Source of the DNA: a virus
Virus record (IMG/VR): IMGVR_UViG_3300020180_000101
Location: 1 to 28,073 of that record
Length of the DNA stretch: 28,073 nucleotides
Strand: one strand, 5' to 3'
The notes beneath the pieces were generated by a model. The model did no database searches and was not told the origin of the DNA. It saw nothing but the letters and a program-made list of their open reading frames with translations. Of this stretch, positions 13,273 through 21,054 are shown piece after piece. Position 1 is the stretch's first letter; every line of letters starts with the position of its first letter. A program made the position numbers and the translations under genes.

Positions 13273-14033
13273 ATCACCACCCTAAACGTTAAAGTACCTG
13301 ACTCAAAATATTGAGGAAGGTTAAGATCATATAGTTCTTTTATCTTATATCCCACGCCATCTTTATTCTGGGGAGTCGATTCAAGTATCATCTTCTCGAA
13401 AGTGTTTGGCGCGTCTTTGTCTGCGATGAATTCCAAAGGTCCCTTGGTTATAGCGTAGTCCATGAACTCAATGAAGTTAGCTACACCGTTGGCGTTGTTC
13501 GTTATCGGACCCACACTCGGCTGGGCAATGTTAGTTATGTATTTCATATTGCCTTGCATGAATGATTCAGATCCGAAACGAACTACCTCGACACGACCCG
13601 ATGCTGTCTTATTGATCGTCGCGTTTGCCGATTGTGTCCAACGTGCTGATGGCACATAATCCTGCATCTCATATTGAACAACATACTCACTGCCAGAAGC
13701 AGCGTCCCCAGCGTGTGAGCTGGCCGATGTTTTGTTAGCAGTGAATCCCATAATACTCCATGGAGATAATGCTACTTGTGATCCAGTGGTAACGAGTAGT
13801 GAGAAGCTGCTACCTGCTGCAATCGTTATTACACGAGTGGATCGGTTGAAGGTAACGGTGTAGGTCAGTCCACCTGCAGCGTTTAATGCTGTCTGAATTG
13901 CAGTAGCAAAATCAGTAGGAGTGTAAGAGTCAATAGTGATGGTTGCACTTAGCTCACCTGCGCCTTCGTTGAAATTCAAAATACTATTCGATGAGGTTAT
14001 AGTGTAGCCATAATAAAATTTGCTTAAGCTCAT
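13269..14033 (-). CDS. Distal-tail-region structural protein
   Basis: The 254-aa protein follows the tape measure gene, where siphophages place distal tail proteins. It contains NSILNFNEGAGELSATITID and SYTPTDFATAIQTALNAAGG, a strand-then-helix module that recurs in virion proteins of many environmental siphophages, and ends in a beta-rich part (GTLTFRVVI). No catalytic motif. Position and sequence style support a structural role at the tail tip; the specific role is inferred. Confidence 0.62.
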   Translation of the reverse strand: MSLSKFYYGYTITSSNSILNFNEGAGELSATITIDSYTPTDFATAIQTALNAAGGLTYTVTFNRSTRVITIAAGSSFSLLVTTGSQVALSPWSIMGFTANKTSASSHAGDAASGSEYVVQYEMQDYVPSARWTQSANATINKTASGRVEVVRFGSESFMQGNMKYITNIAQPSVGPITNNANGVANFIEFMDYAITKGPLEFIADKDAPNTFEKMILESTPQNKDGVGYKIKELYDLNLPQYFESGTLTFRVVI

Positions 14034-15733
14034 ACGAACGCACCCCTAGCGATTACAACACCGTCAGCACTGAATGCTTCGTTAATAGCTTCAGCCAGTT
14101 CAAGACCTGTCTGGCGTCTATCAAGTATGTTACCCTGGACGTTCACTGTTACAGCGGTGCCTCGTTGTTGTTGTTCCGGCTGTTGTTGCTGTGTTGTGAT
14201 TGCAGCGGTTGAGCCACCGCCTCCACCTGAAGCAGCACCACCAGCGGGAGCAGAAGCACCACCTCCACCGGAAAGAGCCTTAAGCGCACCACCAAGAACC
14301 AATAGCGCCGCGCCACCTGCAAGCTGACCGAAGGCCGCTGCTGGGTTGAGAAATAAGTTAGCTAGTCCTAGCGTTAAATAAAACTGACCTAGTTGGATTG
14401 CGATGTCACCGAACATTCCGAGGATAGCTTTTCCAAAAGCAGCAAAGGCGTTCTCACCTTTAACCAATGCGCCACCGATTGCTTGAAATGCGCCACCGAC
14501 ACCAGCAACAACGGTGCCCTTAAGTTGCACCATAAGAGCTTTAGCTAGATCACTCATCTGCTCAACCGACATACGGAAGCCTTCAATGAAACCGTTCCAA
14601 CTAATACCAGAGAACGTGTCGGCTTCTGCTTGGATTGCGTTCTTAAACTCTTGATCAATAGGCGGTGCGTTTTTAACTGACTCTTTAAAGCCATCGATAA
14701 ATGCTAGAGCTGAGTTGGTGCCCGCTAGGTCAAAGGTCTCTGTGATGTTAAAGATTGATCCGAAGCCTTCTTTAGCAGCTTCAGCAGCTTGAGCAAACTG
14801 CCCCGTTACTAAAGACACAAGAGCGAAAGCGAGTGCTCCAATGCCCTCACCTGTTAGCTTGATTCTGTTATAAATAACTTCGAACACAGGACCGAGAACG
14901 GACGTAAAGAATCGAGCTAGGTCTATTCCGGTGTTCAGTATTCTCTCGAAGCCGCCTGATTCACGGAACTCTATAATGCCCTTGGATAGTTTATTAATGC
15001 CATCACTGAACAGCTTAAACGAGATAACCATGGCGGGACTTTTGATAATTAGATTTCCAACTTCCTCTAACAAGTCGCCGAAAGCGATATTAGCCTGTGT
15101 CAATCTTCCACCGAATGTGTTGATCTGAGAAGCTGCTGCTCCTCCAAAGTTTTGATTAATCGCCTTCAACGCATTAGCGAATGTCTGCGCGTTATCTGCT
15201 CCCGACTTAATCACTATCCCATATCTTGAGAACGAACTAATTTCACCAACGGCAGCCTTGCCTACAAGTAGAGCGGCTGATCTTAGATCGATACGAAGGC
15301 CAGCGGCTAGATCAGCAGAGGCTTGTGTTGCAGTCTTAAGGCCATCAGTTGAAAGCCTTCCTAGCGATTGGATAAGTGTAGCGGTTTTAAGAATAGTATC
15401 ATCACCGAAGATGCTAGCCTTTTGGAGACCGACAGCAAACTCTTGCATCCCGAGAGAAGCTTCTTTTGAGAACTGGCCACTACGCGCAAGTGCAGCGTTG
15501 AGATCATTGATAGCATCCTCTTGAAGGATAGCTTCGTCGATGCCTTTCTTAATGCCAAGAGTTAATGCAGCGATAGCAGCAGCAGCCAATGCAGCACCTG
15601 CTACAATGGCTGTGCTAAGAGAAAGGCCAGCGGCATTACCTGAGTCTTTAGCTGTTCCTTCAAACTTCTTTAGGGATGCTTCGGCCTTATCTAATTTAGC
15701 GACAACGTCTATGATTACTTCATTGTCAGCCAT
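14030..15733 (-). CDS. Tape measure protein
   Basis: The 567-aa protein has an N-terminal helical part (EVIIDVVAKLDKAEASLKKF), a hydrophobic segment at ~40-65 (STAIVAGAALAAAAIAALTL), further long helices with hydrophobic stretches (~390-480), a Gly/Ser/Ala- and Gln-rich linker near the C-terminus (SGGGGGS, TTQQQQPEQQQ) and a final conserved domain. The position directly after the frameshifted tail-chaperone pair is diagnostic. At ~1.5 A per residue, the helical part would set a tail of roughly 80 nm, short for a siphovirus. Coupled to the next gene by ATGA. Confidence 0.9.
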   Translation of the reverse strand: MADNEVIIDVVAKLDKAEASLKKFEGTAKDSGNAAGLSLSTAIVAGAALAAAAIAALTLGIKKGIDEAILQEDAINDLNAALARSGQFSKEASLGMQEFAVGLQKASIFGDDTILKTATLIQSLGRLSTDGLKTATQASADLAAGLRIDLRSAALLVGKAAVGEISSFSRYGIVIKSGADNAQTFANALKAINQNFGGAAASQINTFGGRLTQANIAFGDLLEEVGNLIIKSPAMVISFKLFSDGINKLSKGIIEFRESGGFERILNTGIDLARFFTSVLGPVFEVIYNRIKLTGEGIGALAFALVSLVTGQFAQAAEAAKEGFGSIFNITETFDLAGTNSALAFIDGFKESVKNAPPIDQEFKNAIQAEADTFSGISWNGFIEGFRMSVEQMSDLAKALMVQLKGTVVAGVGGAFQAIGGALVKGENAFAAFGKAILGMFGDIAIQLGQFYLTLGLANLFLNPAAAFGQLAGGAALLVLGGALKALSGGGGASAPAGGAASGGGGGSTAAITTQQQQPEQQQRGTAVTVNVQGNILDRRQTGLELAEAINEAFSADGVVIARGAFV

Positions 15734-15735
15734 GA

Positions 15736-16020
15736 TTATATTTTACCCATTCCCTGTATATTTGCTAGGTCGTCGAAAGTTAAACCGCGCGGTTTAACAT
15801 TAGGAAATGCAGTTTTATTAATAGCGCGATGAACCTTATCGCGGTTATCTTTTTTCATGTACGGCCAATCGCTTGCCGTGTAACTAGATAATGCTTCCAT
15901 CGCTTGTATCCTCTCCATCGCAAGAGCGTAAGGCTGAGAGTCGAACACATCCCATTCCTCAAAGGAGAAGCCGTAGAAACGGGCCATGCGAGCAAGCTTT
16001 AAATCTAGCTCGCTTACTTC
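15736..16020 (-). CDS. Tail assembly chaperone, frameshift extension (GT-like C-terminal part)
   Basis: This is the -1 frame read after slippage at 16020-16026. It adds 94 residues (starting EVSELDLKLARMARFYGFSF) to the 77 residues of the upstream frame, giving a ~171-aa G-T fusion. An internal ATG at 15987 could in principle start an 83-aa protein, but 11 in-frame codons upstream of it join cleanly to the slippery site. GT-type fusions recruit tail tube subunits onto the tape measure during tail assembly and are absent from virions. The tape measure gene begins 2 bases after this frame ends. Confidence 0.82.
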   Translation of the reverse strand, partial: EVSELDLKLARMARFYGFSFEEWDVFDSQPYALAMERIQAMEALSSYTASDWPYMKKDNRDKVHRAINKTAFPNVKPRGLTFDDLANIQGMGKI

Positions 16021-16250
16021 TTTTTTTGAGGCGTCAATGCTTCAACAATCTCGGCCAAAGACGTAGGGTCTAAGTCCCAAGAAATAGCTTCAGGCAATCC
16101 AAGTACACCAAGGAAGCCGATAGTTTTAGCTAAGTCGTCTGTGCTCTTGTCGTCTACAAATGCCTTTAGTTCTCGGTTCGAGGGAGCGCGTACTTCATAC
16201 ACGACACCCTCACTCTTTACGGAGATAACTTTCTTTTTAAGTTCGATCAT
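16014..16250 (-). CDS. Tail assembly chaperone (G-like, zero-frame product)
   Basis: The 78-aa acidic/basic protein (MIELKKKVISVKSEGVVYEV at the start, LTPQKKK at the end) lies between the tail tube and tape measure genes, where the lambda G/T-type chaperones sit. Its final codons (CAA AAA AAG AAG TAA) contain the slippery heptamer, so most ribosomes should make this short form and a fraction the longer fusion. No other family signature is needed for the call; position plus the slippery site are decisive. Confidence 0.82.
   Translation of the reverse strand: MIELKKKVISVKSEGVVYEVRAPSNRELKAFVDDKSTDDLAKTIGFLGVLGLPEAISWDLDPTSLAEIVEALTPQKKK
16020..16026 (-). promoter_or_regulatory. Programmed -1 ribosomal frameshift site A AAA AAG
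   Basis: On the minus strand, the zero-frame codons CAA AAA AAG include the heptamer A AAA AAG, the most efficient -1 slippery sequence known in E. coli (as in dnaX). It lies 3 bases upstream of the codon preceding the stop of the G-like gene. A -1 shift here reads GAA GTA AGC GAG and continues without a stop into the downstream frame. I looked for but did not establish a stimulatory hairpin or upstream Shine-Dalgarno. Confidence 0.85.
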
Positions 16251-16252
16251 AA

Positions 16253-16804
16253 TTATTCAATCTCAGTAAAGTTTCCGCTAGTGGAACTACCGATAACACC
16301 AAGCTTGAACTCATCCGCTTTAGCTGCATCAGGATAAATCTTGAAAGTCACAGAAAGCGTGGAAGGATTCTCGCCTGAGTAAACCATTGATTCAGGCATA
16401 GGATAAGCAAGCCAGAAAGCAACGTCTTCAGACTTATCAGAAGCCGCCTTAGTAACAGGGTGGAAAGTAAGCTTTGCAGCTTGAGAAAGAACTTGTGTAA
16501 AGTCCTTAGCTGATCCCCATCCGATTACAGCAGAAGCACCACCTGAAGCAGTGGCGAGAGAGCCTGACTGTTTCAAAATGTACTCGTAAGAAGCCTTAGA
16601 AGTTTCTTTTAAAGTGAGAGCGACTTCGATGTTCTTACCAGTGCGGATCGCAGTTTGAACAGACGAACCAGTCTGGTGAGCAAGTACATCTACAACGTCT
16701 TCAGTGAATGGGATTTCGATATCTCCATCAGTGAATCCCAGAGATGAAGCACCCCAAGTTACGGTCATTGGTCTCATGGTTACTTTAGCTACTGTTCCAG
16801 TCAT
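16253..16804 (-). CDS. Major tail tube protein
   Basis: The 183-aa protein follows the tail terminator gene and precedes the tail chaperones. It reads as the beta-sandwich tube fold: GASSLGFTDGDIEIPFTEDV near the N-terminus, NIEVALTLKETS, and SVTFKIYPDA near the end, with short loops. A strong ribosome binding site (AGGAGGG, 5 bases before ATG) suggests abundant production. No C-terminal Ig-like extension is present. Confidence 0.82.
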   Translation of the reverse strand: MTGTVAKVTMRPMTVTWGASSLGFTDGDIEIPFTEDVVDVLAHQTGSSVQTAIRTGKNIEVALTLKETSKASYEYILKQSGSLATASGGASAVIGWGSAKDFTQVLSQAAKLTFHPVTKAASDKSEDVAFWLAYPMPESMVYSGENPSTLSVTFKIYPDAAKADEFKLGVIGSSTSGNFTEIE

Positions 16805-16813
16805 ATTACCCTC

Positions 16814-17239
16814 CTAGACACAAAGAATTATAAAGCAAATAAAGTTAATTTCCAATAGCACGGCATTATCGTTTGTGTCATTGATCGCCGATATTGTGTG
16901 GTTGTTATAGGTGATGTTCTTAATCTGCGCTCCGAACCTACGCTCACTAGCAAGGCAACGAGTAAGGATCGTATCCAAGTCGGACATGGTGGTGTCGATA
17001 GCAGAGGCAGGATCTTTAAACCCCTTGCGGAATGTGCGGATAGTAACGTCTATCTCCACATCCTGCGCCTGTTGGTCGTAGGAGTTACGACGAGAGCCAG
17101 TCGGTGACTCGATGTGAAATGCCTTCTCTAGCTTAGCGCTAGGGATGTTCTCCACTTTGAATCCGTCTGTCCATTCCTTAAAGCCCAACGCCACAAGGTT
17201 AGATCGGAAGTAGGGCCGAATGGCTGTGAACGCGCTCAT
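16814..17239 (-). CDS. Tail terminator / tail completion protein
   Basis: The 141-aa protein has an N-terminal helix (FTAIRPYFRSNLVALGF), a central FHIESPTGSRRNSYDQQAQD and beta-strand alternation (VEIDVTIRTFRKGF), like gpU-type terminators that cap the tail tube and dock onto the neck. It is placed between the head-tail adaptor and the tail tube genes, the standard location. It overlaps the adaptor gene by 4 bases (ATGA). The role is inferred from size, order and strand pattern. Confidence 0.68.
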   Translation of the reverse strand: MSAFTAIRPYFRSNLVALGFKEWTDGFKVENIPSAKLEKAFHIESPTGSRRNSYDQQAQDVEIDVTIRTFRKGFKDPASAIDTTMSDLDTILTRCLASERRFGAQIKNITYNNHTISAINDTNDNAVLLEINFICFIILCV

Positions 17240-17925
17240 CGTCTAGCTACAAACGGGAACGCTGTGTCGACGCCTTCGTCAGTATCCACAGTCCCATCTC
17301 CATCAGCATCGATTCTTAGTAGAACGCTCTTCTCCCAGCTCAGGCGCAGAGCTGAATAGCGCTTAGCTTTCTCGTGGAAGATGTCGTCTGTGGCGTTAGA
17401 TATTGATTCAAATATTAATTGCAGAACCCAGAAGGTTGACCATTGCTTAACTTCCTCGACATCCACGAACGCTGACTTGGTGTAAGGAACACCATCAACA
17501 TCCACGAATCCCTCCCGACGAAGTTGCTCAACAATGAGCTTCTGAACTCTGCGATGAATATTTAAAAATGAATTACGGCCAGCCTCTACCCAGCTAAGGA
17601 TGTCTGACTCTTGAAGCCTTAGGTCGCTATCGGTCGAGAACAGCTTATCACTTGTGGAGGTGAGCACTGATACGGTGCTCGTTACTTCAGCACTAGCGCC
17701 TGACGCTGTTACTCGTGCGGTGATTGATACTGTACCCGATGCGGCGTATTGCCAATCGAGGAACATATCCGATGTGACATCGATAAAGTCACCGCCCGCG
17801 ATAGGTCTAATCTGAATAAGCGATATCGCCGATTCATTCTGAGTTACAAAAGACTTCGACGCGTTTAAACGCGTTCGGTCGTTCACTTGTACGACTGCCT
17901 CTAACTCAAGATGCGGGAAGATCAT
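17236..17925 (-). CDS. Head-tail adaptor-like neck protein with Ig-like domain and EF-hand loop
   Basis: The 229-aa protein has an N-terminal beta domain (FLDWQYAASGTVSITARVTA, bacterial Ig-like in style) and a helical domain from ~105 (LQESDILSWVEAGRNSFLN, then RRVQKLIVEQLRREGF) resembling gp6-type head-tail adaptors. Residues 206-217 (DADGDGTVDTDE) are a canonical EF-hand calcium loop, with D at 1, 3, 5 and 9, G at 6 and E at 12. The neck role is inferred from its place between capsid and tail terminator genes; calcium binding is predicted. AGGAG lies 6 bases before the ATG. Confidence 0.68.
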   Translation of the reverse strand: MIFPHLELEAVVQVNDRTRLNASKSFVTQNESAISLIQIRPIAGGDFIDVTSDMFLDWQYAASGTVSITARVTASGASAEVTSTVSVLTSTSDKLFSTDSDLRLQESDILSWVEAGRNSFLNIHRRVQKLIVEQLRREGFVDVDGVPYTKSAFVDVEEVKQWSTFWVLQLIFESISNATDDIFHEKAKRYSALRLSWEKSVLLRIDADGDGTVDTDEGVDTAFPFVARR

Positions 17926-17944
17926 GCTTTACTCCTGATAAGGG

Positions 17945-17973
17945 AGCCTCTCCGGAGTGTTTCCAGAGAGGCT
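17945..17973 (-). promoter_or_regulatory. Intercistronic hairpin after the decoration protein gene
   Basis: AGCCTCTC (17945-17952) pairs with GAGAGGCT (17966-17973), and inside it GGA pairs with TCC around a 5-base loop after one mismatch. It fills the 58-base gap between the decoration and adaptor genes. No T-tract follows on either strand, so it is not a classical terminator. It may protect the upstream capsid message or cause partial termination and lower expression of neck genes. Confidence 0.5.
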
Positions 17974-17983
17974 ATACAATTAG

Positions 17984-18376
17984 TTACGCGTTAGGATTGA
18001 CGTAGCTAACAAGTACTTTCAACTTGCCAGCAGTCAAAGCCGCTCCGGTTACAGTCATAATACAATCAGCCAAGTTAGCAGCTGAAAGGAAGACAGCAGA
18101 TGCAGAGCTAGTCTCAAGACCAGCAGCAACACCGGCAGCAGCCGTGCGGATCATGTAGCGATCAGTGTCACCAGTTACGCCGATAATGGCAGATGCGCCA
18201 GATCCAGCGAGAGTAGTGTTCACGAGAACCAAGTGAGAAACCTTAATAGCTCCCACAGGAAGAGATGATTTGTTAGCTTTAGCAGATAGGGTGAAAACAC
18301 CTGTAGCGCCGCCATCAACTGCGAAATCATACTCGTATTCTTTAACTAGGACGTTATCATTTTTGAATTCACTCAT
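17984..18376 (-). CDS. Capsid decoration-like protein
   Basis: The 130-aa Ala/Val/Ser/Thr-rich protein with strand-forming segments (EYEYDFAVDGGATGVFTLSA, SHLVLVNTTLAGSGAS, KLKVLVSYVNP) follows the major capsid gene by 10 bases. Small beta-rich proteins in this position usually coat or stabilise the capsid. The strong purine-rich ribosome binding site (AAGGGGG) suggests high expression. No enzymatic motif. A minor capsid or head fibre role cannot be excluded. Confidence 0.62.
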   Translation of the reverse strand: MSEFKNDNVLVKEYEYDFAVDGGATGVFTLSAKANKSSLPVGAIKVSHLVLVNTTLAGSGASAIIGVTGDTDRYMIRTAAAGVAAGLETSSASAVFLSAANLADCIMTVTGAALTAGKLKVLVSYVNPNA

Positions 18377-18386
18377 AGCATCCCCC

Positions 18387-19229
18387 TTATGAAATTGTAA
18401 CTACGCGCTTGTTGTCGAGTTGTTTAAGACCGAAAAGCGTGTCTACGTTTACGCGAGCTGCTCGCTTGCCTTCAGAGCCAAGGTCGTAGATAGATACGTT
18501 GATACCTTGCTGTGCCGCGATAGTCATGAACGAGTTGTGGAACAAGTAAGATACTCCGCCAACTTCAGTAGTCATGTGAGGCATGAATCCAAGCAATGCA
18601 CGATTAACTTCACCGCTAGTCAAAGGAGAACCGTCAAGGATGAAATCCGAGCTGGTGAATCCAGGGATGTTGAAGATGTCGTTAGTTTGTGCAGCGCCGA
18701 GAACAGCGTGACGGTTAGCCATAGGAACGTCCTGAGCATCTAGCAATTCTTTAGCTTCGAGCAAGTCAGCCAAGCCTAGAGTAGTTGCAACATCGTATCC
18801 GATTTGGTGATCAGGTGCAGAAGCGCTGGGAGAGATAGCTGCAACGATAAGAGCTTGAACACGCTTTTGGATCGCGTAGATCGCAAGCTCACGAAGCTTG
18901 TCCATCGCGGGAAGCGACTGAAGCTGTGCTCTGTTAGTTACGATAAAGTCCTTGTAGGTACGGTTGTTGATGACCAAAGACTGTTGTGTAACAGTGATTG
19001 CGTCAGCATCGCCCTTAGCGCCTTCAGCGAGTTCAGTAGCTGCAGAGAACTCAGGGAAAGAAGAGATCTTGACTGTGTCGCCAAGGTTCTGAATTTCGCC
19101 TTCGTAGTCGCGGCTGATGATTGAATTGAATGGAAGATTAGCAAGTAGTACGTTGTAGTAACGAGCACTCCAAACTTCTGGAACGATTGCCGAAAACTCG
19201 GTTTCAGCTGTGTGGATTTGATCTGACAT
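18387..19229 (-). CDS. Major capsid protein
   Basis: The 280-aa protein lies after the scaffold gene. It has an N-arm (IVPEVWSARYYNVLLANLPF), the segment GDTVKISSFPEFSAATELAE and a central helix-rich part (LADLLEAKELLDAQDVP, RHAVLGAAQTNDIF), a layout typical of HK97-fold coat proteins close to the P22-coat-like group of environmental siphophages. It ends GLKQLDNKRVVTIS. No fused protease; a separate scaffold is present and no prohead protease is seen in the window. AAGGGG precedes the start. Confidence 0.85.
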   Translation of the reverse strand: MSDQIHTAETEFSAIVPEVWSARYYNVLLANLPFNSIISRDYEGEIQNLGDTVKISSFPEFSAATELAEGAKGDADAITVTQQSLVINNRTYKDFIVTNRAQLQSLPAMDKLRELAIYAIQKRVQALIVAAISPSASAPDHQIGYDVATTLGLADLLEAKELLDAQDVPMANRHAVLGAAQTNDIFNIPGFTSSDFILDGSPLTSGEVNRALLGFMPHMTTEVGGVSYLFHNSFMTIAAQQGINVSIYDLGSEGKRAARVNVDTLFGLKQLDNKRVVTIS

Positions 19230-19232
19230 ATT

Positions 19233-19856
19233 TTACACCCCTTTTGATTGTTTTTGAAACTGTCTCATTTTTTGCTCGTAGGCGGTGTAATCTCCACTCC
19301 GTTTAGCGTCTAAGGATAGTTTAACTATTTCTTCTTTAGTTACAAGTCCACCACCAGAAGAAACATTAGGCATGCTCCCAGCGATAGAAGTTTTGGTTGA
19401 TCCGAACCAATGCGGCCTAGATAGTTTGATGTTGTCGACTAACGAATCAACACCCATAACCGTTACTCTTCCAGTCTCAGATTTCTCAACCTGAACTTTA
19501 TCAAGCGCCACTAACTCAAGATCGGCAATAGCTTCAGGACGCAATCCCGCTTTGATAGCAGCTTCACGCACCGCGCTAAACTTCTTATCATTAACGATGG
19601 CGTCTTGCAGTTGCTTACTGTGTTCAGTGGATTGATCGAGCTGGGTCTTGTACATGGAAGCTAGTTCTTCATACTGTTTGTTATCTCTTAGAAGTTGTTC
19701 CTTCTGAGATTGGCTTGCAGTCGTGATCTCTCTTAGCTGTGCTTTGTATTTATGGATCTCACTTAAGAGCTTGTCTTTGTCGGCGGTATATTGCGACTTA
19801 AGAACTGTCTCCTCTGGTGTGATCTCTGTTACTGGTTCTACTAATGGTTCTGTCAT
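19233..19856 (-). CDS. Capsid scaffolding protein
   Basis: The ATG at 19856 is preferred because AAGGA lies about 8 bases upstream; the frame is open to a GTG at 19901 without a good site. The 207-aa product is mostly charged helix: residues ~20-105 (DKLLSEIHKYKAQLREITTA, SQKEQLLRDNKQYEELASMY) are a strong coiled coil, followed by a basic/acidic C-terminal helix (TAYEQKMRQFQKQSKGV). Position directly upstream of the capsid gene and the coiled coil identify a scaffold. The leader between the previous gene and this ATG holds two small hairpins (19874-19884 and 19894-19910). Confidence 0.82.
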   Translation of the reverse strand: MTEPLVEPVTEITPEETVLKSQYTADKDKLLSEIHKYKAQLREITTASQSQKEQLLRDNKQYEELASMYKTQLDQSTEHSKQLQDAIVNDKKFSAVREAAIKAGLRPEAIADLELVALDKVQVEKSETGRVTVMGVDSLVDNIKLSRPHWFGSTKTSIAGSMPNVSSGGGLVTKEEIVKLSLDAKRSGDYTAYEQKMRQFQKQSKGV

Positions 19857-19897
19857 GTTGATATTCCTTCCTTCGGGCACCGCCCTGTAAGCAACAG

Positions 19898-20434
19898 TCA
19901 CCGACTGTTACTGCGTTTGATTATATCAAATAAAATACGAGCGTAAAGGTCTCGGAGTTTTCTTGTGATAGTCACATTGAATTCCTCACCGCGCTCTGTC
20001 GGCATGAAGTGGCGTCTTGGTATGCCCTTGTCGGTTCCGTTGTTATGAGCTGCGGCTTTCTTTCCTTGATCACCTTTGATAGCGATAGAGAACGCTGTAT
20101 TACTTAACGGATAGAACTTAAGCGCTGCGAGCATATCGCCAGATAGGTATAGATTAACAGGTCGCTTGCTCTTTAATTCGGCTGGATACTTGGCTGGGTT
20201 CTTGTATCCTACGAAACGTCGCTCACCCTTCACAAGTGAGATGCCCTTGGAGATGAACTCTTTTATCATCGAGATAAGCTCTTTAGATACGATGTCCTTC
20301 ACAGGTGAGATGCCCTTGGAGATGAACTCTTTTATCATCGAGATAAGCTCTTTAGATACGATGTCCTTGGTGCGTGAATCGCTAACGGCCTTCAGTATAT
20401 CGGCGCGTATCTTGAGCTTAACTTTAACGCTCAC
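19898..20434 (-). CDS. Virion morphogenesis / neck protein, paralogue 2, with internal tandem duplication
   Basis: The 178-aa protein has a basic N-terminus, then a duplicated 23-residue block (KDIVSKELISMIKEFISKGI occurs twice), then YLSGDMLAALKF, AIKGDQGKKAAAHNNG and IPRRHFMPTERGEEF. The (L/F)SGDML-x(2)-L...H-N-N...(L/I)P-x-R-x-F-x-P signature is shared with the next protein upstream and recalls the gpG/gpS tail-completion ('phage virion morphogenesis') family. Overlaps its paralogue by 4 bases (ATGA). The extra helix from the duplication is not present in the paralogue. Confidence 0.66.
   Translation of the reverse strand: MSVKVKLKIRADILKAVSDSRTKDIVSKELISMIKEFISKGISPVKDIVSKELISMIKEFISKGISLVKGERRFVGYKNPAKYPAELKSKRPVNLYLSGDMLAALKFYPLSNTAFSIAIKGDQGKKAAAHNNGTDKGIPRRHFMPTERGEEFNVTITRKLRDLYARILFDIIKRSNSR
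20228..20365 (-). repeat. 69-bp in-frame direct tandem duplication
   Basis: Copy 1 spans 20228-20296 and copy 2 spans 20297-20365; I find a single mismatch (20235 versus 20304). Each copy encodes 23 residues of an amphipathic helix in the neck protein at 19898-20434. One mismatch in 69 points to a recent event or ongoing copy-number variation. Confidence 0.92.
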
Positions 20435-21054
20435 AGTAACCCCAATAAACCAAGATCGCTAAGCGCACGAGTCCACACATCAGAACGCAACACCGCAAGT
20501 CTAACCTCGCTGCGAGATGCTAAACCAAAGAGCGGAGTGATGTAGGCATATAGCTCGGACTTGCTTTCGATAAGACCTAACGTTGATAGGTCAGGCTTCG
20601 AGTCCTTAGATACCGCATCGGCAATGATACGATCCACCTCACGCTCGATGGAGGATATGAACCCCTCACCTTCAGCAGGTATGAACTGTCGCGTTGGAAG
20701 CTTTGAGTCACCCGATAGATTATTATGGCCATCTGCTTTAGGCGCATCTGATCCGAAGACGCCTATCTCGATGCCTGTCTTAGTCACGTTGAAATCAAGC
20801 GAGTCTAGCATATCGCCAGAAAATTGAAGGTCAGCGACTCCGTTGAGTCCGTTGGCCTGTTTTGTTTTCTTGTATTCTTTACTGAGCTTCTGGAACTTCT
20901 CGCCCGTCACCGGACTCGTTTTCGACGCCACCTTGAGAAGGATCTGCTCCACTAGGAACTCCCCGATCTCTTCTTTGGTCTCCGTCGATATCTCCCCCAG
21001 GTCGATTAGCGCTGTCGTCCGACTGCTCGTTATTTTGTTGCCCTTGGTTTCCAA
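20431..21054 (-). CDS. Virion morphogenesis / neck protein, paralogue 1
   Basis: The TTG start at 21054 is supported by GGAGG exactly 6 bases upstream, inside the portal gene. The 207-aa protein carries KTSPVTGEKFQKLSKEYKK, QFSGDMLDSLDF, VFGSDAPKADGHNNLSGD and LPTRQFIPAEGEGF, matching the gpG/gpS-like pattern shared with its downstream paralogue. Its first 58 codons overlap the 3' end of the portal gene in another frame, yet contain ordered helix-like sequence, so this part is likely real protein. It has ~45 extra C-terminal residues that the paralogue lacks. Confidence 0.68.
   Translation of the reverse strand: METKGNKITSSRTTALIDLGEISTETKEEIGEFLVEQILLKVASKTSPVTGEKFQKLSKEYKKTKQANGLNGVADLQFSGDMLDSLDFNVTKTGIEIGVFGSDAPKADGHNNLSGDSKLPTRQFIPAEGEGFISSIEREVDRIIADAVSKDSKPDLSTLGLIESKSELYAYITPLFGLASRSEVRLAVLRSDVWTRALSDLGLLGLL

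Noticed and set aside
18420-19124. Two ~106-codon plus-strand open frames opposite the capsid gene
   Set aside because: The minus strand encodes a clear capsid protein with a good ribosome binding site and the plus frames have no start signals or recognisable protein character.
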